Shown: piece by piece, positions 1 through 9,577 of the stretch
Layout: each line of letters begins with the position of its first letter
Numbering within the stretch: position 1 is the stretch's first letter
NCBI RefSeq assembly: GCF_014642075.1
Contig: NZ_BMIK01000012.1
Coordinates: 100,545-164,544, forward strand
Source: Parapedobacter defluvii
Lineage (GTDB): Bacteria; Bacteroidota; Bacteroidia; Sphingobacteriales; Sphingobacteriaceae
Direction: 5' to 3'
Length of the DNA stretch: 64,000 nt
Notes under the pieces: model-generated
What the model was told of the DNA's origin: nothing
Database searches by the model: none
Seen by the model: the letters and a program-made list of their open reading frames with translations, nothing else
Position numbers and translations under genes: made by a program

Positions 1-1351
1 GATTTATTACGATATTTTAAGAAACAATAAGTTTGTATACGAGCGAGCGGAACAACTGGGGTATGATTTACAAAAAGGTGTATCCCTAGTTATGAAAAGC
101 ATGGTATTCGGACTTATCACCGATTTATTCGGCGATGCACCTTATACCGCTGCACTCAATGCGGATGAGGGGGGCGATGAAAATATGTTCCCTGTTTTTG
201 ATAAACAACGAGATATTTACCTCGGTATACTGGCCGACCTGGAAACGGCTAATACCCTGTTATCGAAAAACAAAAACGAATACAACAGCACGATTGAAGC
301 AGCTGATATTTATTACCAGGGCGACCCGGTTAAGTGGCGCAAACTGGCCAATTCCCTGCGTTTAAGATACCTGATGCGGCTTTCCGTGAAAGAGCCTGCC
401 ATTGCAAAGGCCGGTATTGAGGAAATTGCCGGGGACCCTACCAACAACCCGATTATCACAACGGCAGCAGATGATGCCAATATGCCTTCGTGGACACCCG
501 TGTATGATGTGAGTGAAAGTGAATACAGGAGAATAAAAATGTGTCAAACGCTTGTAGAGGCCATGCGGGCCGGTAACGATCCCCGCCTGGGCGTATGGGC
601 TAAAAGAGTGGAGATACCTATTGTGATGGATGAAACCCTTCCTGATGGTACCGACAAGATTGAAGACGGCAAGCGGTACATTTCCCCGGATATTTTATCA
701 AAGAAAGGACTTACAACAGCTGATATTAGCCTCAATCCCGACTATGTTGGTATTCCGCCGTCTTATACTGCCCCCGCGGCATACAATCTAAGCCCGGATG
801 TGAATCAGGCTGCATTTAATCCACATGTATCTTGGTTGAGCGATATGTACAGAACATTTAATAGTCCACTGCTGAAATCAAGACTTTTGTCGGGTTCGGA
901 AGTAAATTTCATATTAGCTGAGGCGGCGTGGCTGGGCTGGTCTTTGCCTGAAACTGCTGAAACCTATTATAACAATGCCATAAAAGCATCGCTTGAAACA
1001 TGGGGAGTAGGCGATGCATATGCCGACTTCATAGCCCAACCCGGTGTTGCATATGATGGCACTCAAAAGCAAATCATTGTCCAAAAATGGATCGCCAGCT
1101 GGCAGGCGGCTACAGAATCGTGGGCAGATTATAAAAGAACCGGCTTTCCCGAATTGCATACCGGCCCCATGGCCATAAAAGCTGCGGTGCCGGTTCGCTT
1201 TTATTATATGCTGAGTGAACGGAATTTGAATAAAACGAATGTCGAAGCCGCCATGGAGAATCTGGAAGAAACCCCCTATTCTCAATCAGAAGGGGCGAAC
1301 AGCGCCTGGTCAAAACCCTGGGTTATTCAGGGAACCGGAAAACCGTGGTAG
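1..1351 (+). CDS. SusD/RagB-like outer-membrane lipoprotein, 5' end outside window
   Basis: This is a surface glycan- or nutrient-binding lipoprotein that would cap a SusC-type TonB channel. The reading frame is open from base 2 and aligns upstream of the first ATG (92) with the second SusD of this window: 'YYDILRNN' here and 'YYGMLRNN' there, then 'FGLITDLFGDAPYT' here and 'FGMITDLWGDAPYT' there. The gene therefore starts before the window, and roughly the first 100 residues, including the lipobox, are missing. The C-terminus ends in 'IQGTGKPW', shared with the SusD at 7684-9384, so the two are paralogues of the SusD-like_2 type. Its SusC partner should lie just upstream. The ceramidase-like gene follows after 38 bp, so they are probably co-transcribed. 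The substrate is unknown. Confidence 0.9.
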   Translation, partial: IYYDILRNNKFVYERAEQLGYDLQKGVSLVMKSMVFGLITDLFGDAPYTAALNADEGGDENMFPVFDKQRDIYLGILADLETANTLLSKNKNEYNSTIEAADIYYQGDPVKWRKLANSLRLRYLMRLSVKEPAIAKAGIEEIAGDPTNNPIITTAADDANMPSWTPVYDVSESEYRRIKMCQTLVEAMRAGNDPRLGVWAKRVEIPIVMDETLPDGTDKIEDGKRYISPDILSKKGLTTADISLNPDYVGIPPSYTAPAAYNLSPDVNQAAFNPHVSWLSDMYRTFNSPLLKSRLLSGSEVNFILAEAAWLGWSLPETAETYYNNAIKASLETWGVGDAYADFIAQPGVAYDGTQKQIIVQKWIASWQAATESWADYKRTGFPELHTGPMAIKAAVPVRFYYMLSERNLNKTNVEAAMENLEETPYSQSEGANSAWSKPWVIQGTGKPW

Positions 1352-1389
1352 GGGAAAGGTGTGAGGTATCAGGTAAAATCATTTGAAAG

Positions 1390-2640
1390 ATGTATATAAG
1401 AGTAATCATTTTTTTTCTCTGTATAGTCAGTTTCATCCCTCATACCTATGCCCAAACCTTGAAAGCCGGGGCGGCGGTGAGGGTCATTACCCCCGATCCG
1501 CTGTTGCCTGTTTCGGGAGGTGTAGGCATACCACGGCCGGCCAACACACAGCGGGGGGATTTATTTGTACGTGCGCTGGTCATTGAATCTGGGGATACAC
1601 GTGTCGCTTTTGTCAGCATTGACAATTTGGGATGGCCTGCTGTCCTGGGCGATAGCGCCCGCGCATTGATTACCGGGATTCCTCCGGAAAACATCCTCAT
1701 CGGGGCAACGCATACGCACAGCGCTCCCGACGCTTACGGGTTTCCCGACGAGCATGGGGTACATTATGCCGATTTGGATTACCTCCGCTTTTGTGTGCGG
1801 CAAATGGCCGAGGCGGTCAATGAAGCTGTTAATAAACTGGAGCCCGCTTCGTTGAAAGTCGCTTTGGGAGAAGCGAATGGACGCATCGCCTTCAACTACT
1901 ATGCGGAAGAGCTTTATGATCCGCGATGCGGCGTTATACAGGCTGTTTCCCAGAACGGTAAGGTCATTGCAACCCTGGTTAATTATGCCATCCACCCCGA
2001 GGTGCTTGGCTCCAAGCGGGGCGTGCTGAGTCCCGATCTCTGCGGGCCGCTATACGAACGTATCGAAGAACGGGTAGGAGGGGTAGCCCTGTTTATGAAC
2101 GGAGCGCAGGGAGGCATGGTTACGGCAGACAACCGGCAGGCGAAGTCGGATGAACTCCCCGATCAATGGGCCGAATGTGTCCGGATCGGAACGTTGCTTG
2201 CCGATGAAGCCATCCGGCTGATCCAGGGTGGACAGGTATTGACCGACCCGGAGCTGTTGTGTGTGTCGAAGCAGATTAACTTCCCGGTGGAATCCCCCAT
2301 CATGCAATACATCCTGGAGCATTCGCCTTTGGGCTACCTTTCACACACGCCAAACGAAATTACAACCCGCATCAATGCGGTGAAGATTGGCCCTGCGACG
2401 ATATTGACTATTCCGGGCGAAGCATTACCCAATATCGGGTATTACCTGAAGCGGAAAATGAAGTCAGACTATCCGTTCCTGTTCGGGCTAACCAACGATG
2501 CGTTCGGTTATATCCTCATGAAAGTGGATTTTGATAGTTTTAAGCGCTACGCTTACATCTCGCGCACCAGCCTGGGGGAGATGACCGGCGAAATCTATCT
2601 AGACAAAGCGTTGGCCCTGGTGGACGAGCTTGATCGTTAA
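1390..2640 (+). CDS. Secreted neutral/alkaline ceramidase-family hydrolase
   Basis: The product is 416 residues with an N-terminal signal peptide ending near 'HTYAQ'. The body matches the N-terminal catalytic domain of neutral/alkaline non-lysosomal ceramidases: 'AAVRVITPD' near residue 30, 'ATHTHSAPDAYG' near residue 105 (the zinc-binding His-x-His region), 'NYAIHPEV' near 200 and 'MNGAQGGM' near 235. True ceramidases are longer (600-700 residues) and carry a C-terminal immunoglobulin-like domain, which is absent, so this is the short form often labelled 'neutral/alkaline non-lysosomal ceramidase N-terminal domain protein'. Amide hydrolysis of a lipid or glycolipid in the periplasm or outside the cell is an inference. 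It sits between a SusD gene and a PhoPQ-related hydrolase, all on one strand with short gaps. Confidence 0.8.
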   Translation: MYIRVIIFFLCIVSFIPHTYAQTLKAGAAVRVITPDPLLPVSGGVGIPRPANTQRGDLFVRALVIESGDTRVAFVSIDNLGWPAVLGDSARALITGIPPENILIGATHTHSAPDAYGFPDEHGVHYADLDYLRFCVRQMAEAVNEAVNKLEPASLKVALGEANGRIAFNYYAEELYDPRCGVIQAVSQNGKVIATLVNYAIHPEVLGSKRGVLSPDLCGPLYERIEERVGGVALFMNGAQGGMVTADNRQAKSDELPDQWAECVRIGTLLADEAIRLIQGGQVLTDPELLCVSKQINFPVESPIMQYILEHSPLGYLSHTPNEITTRINAVKIGPATILTIPGEALPNIGYYLKRKMKSDYPFLFGLTNDAFGYILMKVDFDSFKRYAYISRTSLGEMTGEIYLDKALALVDELDR

Positions 2641-2681
2641 CGATATTGAAATTAATTAACTAGTTGCAGAATAGAAGAAAA

Positions 2682-4046
2682 ATGAAAAGAGTCTTGTTGA
2701 GTTTATTGTGGATAGAGGGGCTGTCTATCGGTTTGAGTTATGGGCAGGCTGCATTGGTAGAGGTTTCTCCCAAAAATGCCTTGTACCATTACCTGGAGTC
2801 GGAAGACGCTTCTTACACCTGGGAGTTGAAAGACGTTATCAAGGAGGGCCCCATTGTGGCTTACGACGTATTACTGACCTCACAAACCTGGCAGGGGCAT
2901 GTGTGGAAACATCAGTTGACCCTGATCGTGCCTAAGAAGGTTAAACGTAAAACCGCGTTACTTTTCATTGATGGAGGCAGTGTCAACAACGAGGGCGAAC
3001 CCAATTGGCGGGATCCCCGGAAGAACGATGTTGCATTAGCGCTGGCAGGTATTGCATTGGAAAACAAAGCAATTACAGCGGTATTGAAACAGGTACCTAT
3101 GCAACCGCTATATGGAGGCAAGCGGGAAGATGCTTTGATTTCCATGACCTTACACAATTACCAACAGGATAACGACCCCACCTGGCCCCTGTTGTTTCCG
3201 ATGGCCAAAAGTGCCATCCGGGCGATGGACGCCATACAGGAATTGACGGCGAAGCAGCTGAACAAACAGGTTGAAGATTTCGTGATTTCCGGTGCTTCGA
3301 AGCGGGGTTGGACCACTTGGCTGACGGGTGCCTCTAAAGATAGCCGTGTGAAAGCCATCGCACCGATTGTGATTGATATCCTCAACATGCCGGCCAACCT
3401 GAATTACCAGTTGGAAGCTTATGCAGAGTACAGCGAAGAGATAAAAGATTATACCGATCTGGGTATTCCCCAAGCGATGAATTCAGAGAAGGGGCGTAAC
3501 ATTGTCACCATGATCGATCCGTATTCCTATCGGTCTGTACTCACTATGCCCAAGATGATTTTTATCGGAACCAACGATCCCTACTGGGTGGTTGACGGTG
3601 TTAAACACTATTTCGATAGCATCCCGGGCCAAAACTTCCTGCACTATGTACCCAATGCGGGGCATAACCTCGGTGGGGGGAAACAAGCGTTTAAGGCACT
3701 GGGTGCATTTTTTGGATTCACTGCTAAAGAGGAGCCTTATCCGGTTACCCAATGGAAAACAACCGTAAACGGACAGCAGGTATCTCTGGATATCAACGTC
3801 ACACCGAAGCGTCTGAAAGGCGTGAAGCTATGGCGTGCCTATTCGAAGGATCGTGATTTCCGGGATGAAACCTGGGCTTCGACCGACCTTGAGCTGCCCC
3901 GTACGGCATCCGTTTCGGCAACCATCCCGTTGCCCGCCGATGGTTATCAGGCATTTTATGTCGATTTGATCTACAAAGGTCCCAATGGAAAAGAATACAG
4001 CCAAAGCACACGGGTATTTGTGACAAGCGATAAGGAAATATTATAA
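2682..4046 (+). CDS. PhoPQ-activated pathogenicity-related family hydrolase (PqaA-like)
   Basis: The product is about 454 residues, exported, with an alpha/beta-hydrolase fold. I place the start at ATG 2682, preceded by an AGAAG run, rather than the in-frame TTG at 2664. The ATG gives a clean signal peptide beginning MKRVLLSLLW and ending near 'SYGQA'. Family marks are 'SGASKRGWTTW' around residue 210 (nucleophile elbow with Ser), 'GTNDPYWV' near 305 and 'YVPNAGHNLGG' near 330, which would supply the acid and the histidine. The family (PF10142) is named after Salmonella PqaA, but its activity is poorly defined. It follows the ceramidase-like gene by about 41 bp, probably as the last gene of a susD-hydrolase-hydrolase unit. 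Confidence 0.8.
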   Translation: MKRVLLSLLWIEGLSIGLSYGQAALVEVSPKNALYHYLESEDASYTWELKDVIKEGPIVAYDVLLTSQTWQGHVWKHQLTLIVPKKVKRKTALLFIDGGSVNNEGEPNWRDPRKNDVALALAGIALENKAITAVLKQVPMQPLYGGKREDALISMTLHNYQQDNDPTWPLLFPMAKSAIRAMDAIQELTAKQLNKQVEDFVISGASKRGWTTWLTGASKDSRVKAIAPIVIDILNMPANLNYQLEAYAEYSEEIKDYTDLGIPQAMNSEKGRNIVTMIDPYSYRSVLTMPKMIFIGTNDPYWVVDGVKHYFDSIPGQNFLHYVPNAGHNLGGGKQAFKALGAFFGFTAKEEPYPVTQWKTTVNGQQVSLDINVTPKRLKGVKLWRAYSKDRDFRDETWASTDLELPRTASVSATIPLPADGYQAFYVDLIYKGPNGKEYSQSTRVFVTSDKEIL

Positions 4047-4355
4047 CCATGCTAAGATGTTCCATGCAAAAGGCAATATCCTATAAATAAATCGGCACGT
4101 TTTAGCTTATTTTTGGGTAGTTGTTCGGATGGTCTTTCTGGGGAAAAGGAGAGAATACGCTAACCGATTATTACCGAACGACAAATATAGTTTATTAATC
4201 TATAAATGCTGGCTGCGGGGATGTAAATGTAAATGCCCCACGCTAAAAGCAGAGATAAATCGCGGTGCAAACGCGGGTTGACACTTGACGCTTAAGCAAG
4301 CGGTGTGGCTCCTTTGTTAGCTACCATAACGGCATTGTCTTATAAATAACTGAAT
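4047..4355 (+). other. Intergenic leader upstream of susC
   Basis: This 309-bp stretch has no open frame of note. It holds one match to the Bacteroidota -7 element, TATTTTTG at 4108-4115, but no convincing TTG 20-25 bp upstream of it. If that promoter is real, the susC mRNA has an untranslated leader of about 235 nt. A short GC-rich inverted repeat (CGCG-tGCAAA-CGCG) lies near 4260-4276. No strong intrinsic terminator for the preceding operon is visible. Confidence 0.3.
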
Positions 4356-7300
4356 ATGAAACAACGTTTTACACTAAAAATGAAACAGGTATTCCTGCTG
4401 TGCGGTTTATCTGCCCTGGGGTTGACGCAAAGTCCTGTGGTTGCGCAACAACAAAGTAGGTCTGTATCGGGGGTTGTCCGGTCAAGTACGGATTCGGCCC
4501 CCCTGGAGGGCGTAGGAGTGGCCATTAAAGGTTCGGAAACCAGGGCCGCCACAGATGCCAATGGCAAATACACGATCCGTGTTACGGGAGACCAACCGGT
4601 GCTGGTGTTCAGGTCTGTCGGCTACGAGCCCCAGGAAATCGCGGTGAATAATAAGCAGGTGATCGATGTATCGTTAGTGCCTACGGAGGAGCAGCTTGAT
4701 GAAGTTGTGGTAACGGCGCTCGGTATTGAACGGGAAAAGAAGTCGTTGGGATACAGTGTGGGTACGGTGGCTGGGGAGGATCTTGTAAGGGTTCCACAGA
4801 CAAATGTGGTTAATGCACTTTCCGGCCGGGTTCCGGGGGTGACCATTAACCAGACCGGCGGGCCGGGGTCAACCGTGAGTATGGTGATCCGCGGGCAGAC
4901 ATCGTTGAGTACGGATAACCAACCGCTGTTTGTCATAGACGGTATTCCCATGCAGAATAAGCTAAACAACGCTGCGGGAGGGAAGCGGGGCGACCGTAAC
5001 GACGTGGATTACGGCAACGTGATTTCCGACATCAACCCGGAGAACATTGAAAGCATTTCCATCCTGAAGGGCCCCAGTGCAGCAGCGCTGTATGGTTCAC
5101 GTGCAGGAAACGGGGTTGTATTGATTACTACCAAGTCGGGAAGAGGAGACCAGGGTTTGGGGATTACTTTTTCGAGCAGTAATGTATTCGAAGTACCTTA
5201 CCGTTACGTTGATTTTCATTATAAATACGCGAATGGAGACCGGCCTGATCATTATAACGAAGGTTCCGCATACTGGGGTGGGCTGCCATTGGATCAGGGA
5301 AATAAAGCACCTCATTTCATGAGCCCGCTTGATGAGAACGGGAATAAAATTCCCATTGAATTGAAGTCTTATCCGGATAATGCGAAGAATTTTCTGGAGA
5401 CCGGCATAACCTCGGTGAACAACCTGACGGTTGCCGGCTCAAGGGGTTTTGGCACTTACCGGGTATCCTATGACATGATGCGGCACAATGGGATGATTCC
5501 CAATTCGGATTTAAAACGGGATGCGATCTCATCCGTTGCTGAATTTAATGTAGGGCAGACGATCAAGTTGCGGACGAACCTGAACTTCCTGCGGTCGAGT
5601 TCACCCAATAGACCCGCTACGGGGCGGGGTGCGAATCCGTTATATGCATTGTACAACTGGTCGGCAGTCGACGTCCGCGATATGCGGGAGATCTGGTTGC
5701 CTGGGCAGGAACAAATTGCGCAGCGGCGCCCCGGAACGGGCGAAGACAATCCATACTTTCTCGCGTATGAATTAACCAATGCGTTTACAAGGGATCATGC
5801 GTATGGCAATGTGGAAGCCGAATGGACCCCGTTGCAAAATCTGGTGCTATTGGGACGTGTAGCACACGATGTGTTCAATGAGAATCAGGAAACGAAAGTG
5901 CCGTGGAGTTATTCGCGTGCCAGTAAAGGCGGATATTACCTGGATGATTTTGTGAACCAGGAGACGAATATGGAATTCCGGGCATCGTACCGCCTATTCC
6001 CGGGTGATTTTGACATCAGTCTGACTGCGGGGACTTCAGGTATGCACCAACAGGGCAAAAGCCAGTATATGGGCGGTACCGAGCTGACAATACCGGGTCT
6101 GTACCGGATCAGCAACATACCGACGGGTAACCGACAGACCACAAACAATACCTATGAGAAGCGAATCTATAGCGTATTCGGGTTGGCGTCCATCGGTTTT
6201 GACGATAAGCTTTACCTGGATGTGACCGCGCGGAATGATTGGTCGAGCACATTGCCCGCTAACGACCGTTCGTATTTCTATCCGTCGGCATCGTTAAGCT
6301 GGCTGGTGAACAATACGGTTAAGTTGCCGACGGCATTTTCTTTGTTCAAGCTACGCGGGGGCGTAGCACAGGTGGGGAATGACACCGGTCCCTATCAGCT
6401 GTATAATGCACTCGGTACCGGCAACTGGGGAGATCTGATTACCATAAATATCGATCAGAATTTGCGGAATCCGATCTTGAAGCCTGAGATAGCCACTTCG
6501 TATGAGGGAGGGATCGATCTGAATCTGTTTAAGAACCGGTTACGGTTCGAGGGAACGTATTTCTATGTGGAGAATAAGAACCAGATCCTGAACGTGAATG
6601 TTTCACCTTCATCCGGGTATGTGACGGCAAAGACAAATGCAGGATTGCTTTCGAGCCGGGGCTTGGAGCTCATGTTGTCCGGAACACCGATCGCGGACCG
6701 AAACGGATGGAATCTTGATGTAAGCCTGAACTGGTCTCGCACCCGCGCCCGGTTGGATCGGCTTTCCGGTGACCTAAAATACCATGAGTTTTGGAAGGAT
6801 AACGAAGGCGGTGCTTACACCTGGGTAGGCGAAGACATCGGCAACCTTTACAGCCGGGGTTATATGCAAGTGACCGATCCCAATAGCAAGTATTACCGTT
6901 GGCCGATTCTTGACCAATCCGACGGACAATGGATCTATAACAACGGGGTCGAGAACATGGAAAAAGTGGGTAATTGGAATCCCGACTTTCTGATGGGAGG
7001 ACAGATTGCACTCCGTTATAAGCGTTTCTCGCTGACTACCAGCTTTGACTGGCGGAAAGGTGGGCAGTTTATGTCCTGGACCTACCGCTACGGCGGATCC
7101 GACTGGAAGGACGCCAACCAGGAGAAAAAGCTGATACCGGGTAGTCTTTACGAACCCGAAGAATTGGCGGCTATGTTGAAATCGAATCCTGAAAAATACA
7201 TCATCCCGCAAAATGGAAATTTCCCGCGCGTAGGCGGACATACTGCGGAAACCGGAGGATACCCCTTTGAGGGGTTGAATGACGGCGGATTTGTGCCCGG

Positions 7301-7661
7301 TGTTTTTGACAACGGCGATGGAACCTATACGGAAGTGCTGGGAGGACCGGGTACACCAATTCTGACCCAGATCACCGATATCTATGCCTGGGGTTTCAAC
7401 AAACAGGTTACATTTGACGCGGATTTTCTGAAAATACGCGAAATTTCGCTGGGATATTCGCTGCCCAATTTTGGGAAATTCAGAAACATGCATGTCTCTG
7501 TTTATACACAGAATATCATGCTGTGGACGAAAGCCAATATCGGCGTCGATCCTGAGCGGGCGTTTCGAGTCAATGAAACGGGATTCCGCCAAGGCATTGA
7601 ATGGAATAACATTTTGCCGTATACGTCTCCCATCGGATTTAAAGTCAGTATAAGCCTTTAA
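4356..7661 (+). CDS. SusC/RagA family TonB-dependent outer-membrane transporter
   Basis: This is a 22-stranded outer-membrane import channel powered by TonB. The product is 1101 residues. It has a signal peptide ending near 'PVVAQQ', then a carboxypeptidase-regulatory-like beta-sandwich (about residues 35-115, 'VSGVVRSSTDSAPLEGV'). The TonB-box/plug junction is typical of SusC ('LDEVVVTALGIEREKKS'), followed by a plug with 'LSGRVPGV' and 'VIDGIP', and by 'KGPSAAALYGSRAGNG'. The rest is barrel, ending in an aromatic/hydrophobic last strand ('IGFKVSISL'). Length fits the family (about 1000-1100). An in-frame ATG at 4380 is a possible alternative start. The SusD partner follows after 22 bp. Ligand class cannot be read from the sequence. 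Confidence 0.95.
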   Translation: MKQRFTLKMKQVFLLCGLSALGLTQSPVVAQQQSRSVSGVVRSSTDSAPLEGVGVAIKGSETRAATDANGKYTIRVTGDQPVLVFRSVGYEPQEIAVNNKQVIDVSLVPTEEQLDEVVVTALGIEREKKSLGYSVGTVAGEDLVRVPQTNVVNALSGRVPGVTINQTGGPGSTVSMVIRGQTSLSTDNQPLFVIDGIPMQNKLNNAAGGKRGDRNDVDYGNVISDINPENIESISILKGPSAAALYGSRAGNGVVLITTKSGRGDQGLGITFSSSNVFEVPYRYVDFHYKYANGDRPDHYNEGSAYWGGLPLDQGNKAPHFMSPLDENGNKIPIELKSYPDNAKNFLETGITSVNNLTVAGSRGFGTYRVSYDMMRHNGMIPNSDLKRDAISSVAEFNVGQTIKLRTNLNFLRSSSPNRPATGRGANPLYALYNWSAVDVRDMREIWLPGQEQIAQRRPGTGEDNPYFLAYELTNAFTRDHAYGNVEAEWTPLQNLVLLGRVAHDVFNENQETKVPWSYSRASKGGYYLDDFVNQETNMEFRASYRLFPGDFDISLTAGTSGMHQQGKSQYMGGTELTIPGLYRISNIPTGNRQTTNNTYEKRIYSVFGLASIGFDDKLYLDVTARNDWSSTLPANDRSYFYPSASLSWLVNNTVKLPTAFSLFKLRGGVAQVGNDTGPYQLYNALGTGNWGDLITINIDQNLRNPILKPEIATSYEGGIDLNLFKNRLRFEGTYFYVENKNQILNVNVSPSSGYVTAKTNAGLLSSRGLELMLSGTPIADRNGWNLDVSLNWSRTRARLDRLSGDLKYHEFWKDNEGGAYTWVGEDIGNLYSRGYMQVTDPNSKYYRWPILDQSDGQWIYNNGVENMEKVGNWNPDFLMGGQIALRYKRFSLTTSFDWRKGGQFMSWTYRYGGSDWKDANQEKKLIPGSLYEPEELAAMLKSNPEKYIIPQNGNFPRVGGHTAETGGYPFEGLNDGGFVPGVFDNGDGTYTEVLGGPGTPILTQITDIYAWGFNKQVTFDADFLKIREISLGYSLPNFGKFRNMHVSVYTQNIMLWTKANIGVDPERAFRVNETGFRQGIEWNNILPYTSPIGFKVSISL

Positions 7662-7683
7662 TCACAGCTAATAACACAAGGCC

Positions 7684-9384
7684 ATGAAGGTAATGAAAAC
7701 TCTATATAAACTAGCGATCGTAAGTGTCTTATTTTGTGCGATATCGTGCAGCGATAAGCTCACGGAAGCGAACATCGATCCAAACGTTGTGGATCCGGCT
7801 ACCGGGAATCCCAACATGATTATGCCGACCGTCCTGGCGACGGCCGCTACGGATTACCTCCTTAAGGGATGGAACGAGCCAGCGGGTATCGTGCAACATA
7901 TCCAGCACGACAGTTGGAACTCGGGAATAAATCACTATGACTGGACGCCTCAGGATTGGACAAATTATTACGGTATGTTGCGGAACAACAACTACCTGCT
8001 GACCAGTCCCAACGCGTATCCCTTCCACGAAGGGGTTGCCCTCACGATGAAGGCATTCATTTTCGGGATGATTACGGATTTGTGGGGCGATGCGCCGTAC
8101 ACCGATGCGTTGAAAGGGGATGAAGGACTTTTTGAACCCGTTTTTGATACGCAGGAAACCATTTATCGGGGGATTTTAGCCGATTTGCAGGCTGCTTCCG
8201 ATATATTTGCAACCGGAGATAATTCCGGCTACCTGGCTGGGTATGACGTGTATTATGGCGGGGATCCCGCAAAGTGGCAACGTTTTGCCAACAGCCTCAT
8301 CCTCCGCTATGCGATGCGGATTTCCGAAAAGTTGCCCGATGTGGCAAAAGCTGAGATTGAACGCGTAGCGGCTTCGGGAATTTACATCAAGACACCGGCA
8401 GACGATGCGGTGATTACCTACGTGGGTACACAAACGAGCAATGCGTGGCCGATTGAGGCTCCCTGGACCGGCGATAGTCCCTTCAGCAATTTTCGCAGGA
8501 GAAAACCGGGTCAAAAACTAATCGATCAACTGTTGTCTACACAAGACCCCCGTTTGGCTGTTTGGTGGAGCCCGGTTCAGGTACAATGGGTGGCCGACCC
8601 AACGTTGGGCCGGTATATGGATGACGCCATTTATCGGAATGATGAGCGACTCAGTGTGGTTACATTGCCCGATGCAGAATTCGAACAGGCAATTGCCGCC
8701 GGTAATAAATTCACACGGCGGTTTAACCCTAACCTGAAAGGTGCAAACGATCCCGAGCTGAATACCGATCTTTATGTGGGATTACCGGCAGGATTAGTAT
8801 CGCCGGATAGTTATAACGGCAATCCGGACGCTGGCCAAGACAAACCGAACCAGCATGTATCCTTGATGTCCCATTTGTATCGGAACCACTCAGATCCCGA
8901 ACTGATGAAATCCAGGATCATATCGTCGGCCGAAGTGAGTTTTATCCTTGCAGAAGCTGCTTTGAAGGGATGGTCCGTCAATGGGAGTGCGGAGTCCCAT
9001 TACCTGGATGGCATCCGGAATTCATTGATTACCTGGAAGCAGGAAGGTGCATATGCGGATTTTGTGACCAGGGAAGGAGTTGCGTTTAACAGCGCCACGG
9101 CGTTGCAGCAAATCATCACGCAAAAGTGGATAGCCAGCTGGACAGGTGCGGTGGAAGCTTGGATGGATTTCAGAAGGACCGGATGGCCGGATCTCAAGCC
9201 GGGTCCCGCCTCTGCACAGCCTGTCTTGCCCGTGCGGTTCATCTATGGATCGGCAGAGCAGTTGGCCAATTCGGCCAATATCGCGGAAGCCATAAAGCGT
9301 CTGGAACAAAATCAATACAGTAATCAGCCCAATAGCCAGTGGTCTAAACCCTGGATTATACAAGGAACAGGCAAACCGTGGTAA
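7684..9384 (+). CDS. SusD/RagB-like nutrient-binding outer-membrane lipoprotein
   Basis: The product is 566 residues and pairs with the SusC just upstream as lid and substrate-binding protein on the cell surface. A lipoprotein signal peptide ends in 'FCAISC', with Cys at about residue 22. The tetratricopeptide-like helical core of SusD-like_2 proteins follows: 'FGMITDLWGDAPYTDAL' near 130, 'GDPAKWQRFANSLILRYAMRIS' split over about 195-220, and 'SRIISSAEVSFILAEAALKGW' around 415-435. It ends in 'WSKPWIIQGTGKPW', matching the truncated SusD at the window start. A strong terminator 40 bp downstream closes the susCD unit. Confidence 0.93.
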   Translation: MKVMKTLYKLAIVSVLFCAISCSDKLTEANIDPNVVDPATGNPNMIMPTVLATAATDYLLKGWNEPAGIVQHIQHDSWNSGINHYDWTPQDWTNYYGMLRNNNYLLTSPNAYPFHEGVALTMKAFIFGMITDLWGDAPYTDALKGDEGLFEPVFDTQETIYRGILADLQAASDIFATGDNSGYLAGYDVYYGGDPAKWQRFANSLILRYAMRISEKLPDVAKAEIERVAASGIYIKTPADDAVITYVGTQTSNAWPIEAPWTGDSPFSNFRRRKPGQKLIDQLLSTQDPRLAVWWSPVQVQWVADPTLGRYMDDAIYRNDERLSVVTLPDAEFEQAIAAGNKFTRRFNPNLKGANDPELNTDLYVGLPAGLVSPDSYNGNPDAGQDKPNQHVSLMSHLYRNHSDPELMKSRIISSAEVSFILAEAALKGWSVNGSAESHYLDGIRNSLITWKQEGAYADFVTREGVAFNSATALQQIITQKWIASWTGAVEAWMDFRRTGWPDLKPGPASAQPVLPVRFIYGSAEQLANSANIAEAIKRLEQNQYSNQPNSQWSKPWIIQGTGKPW

Positions 9385-9424
9385 CGGTTTGCCTGAAACT
9401 TGAAACCCACAAAGGTAGTTGTAT

Positions 9425-9452
9425 AAGTTGGATTGCAAAATCCAACTTTTTT
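9425..9452 (+). terminator. Rho-independent terminator after susCD
   Basis: A perfect 10-bp stem (AAGTTGGATT / AATCCAACTT) with a GCAA tetraloop is followed by a T run. It lies 41 bp after the susD stop codon. Confidence 0.85.
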
Positions 9453-9577
9453 GCGTTTATGGCTGATCTTATTATCTTTACGCTTCGCAATTTGTACTAG
9501 CTATTGGCAGGATTAAACAATGAAGTGCCTCCGATGGTTAATACCTGTGAAAATGGCGCTAACGAACTAAACAGCCT

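Noticed and set aside
92..1351. Treating the ATG at 92 as the start of the first SusD gene
   Set aside because: Homology to the second SusD continues upstream to base 2, so the true start is outside the window.
6774..7592. A 272-codon open frame antisense to susC
   Set aside because: Same reasoning: it shadows the SusC barrel and shows no recognisable family or promoter.
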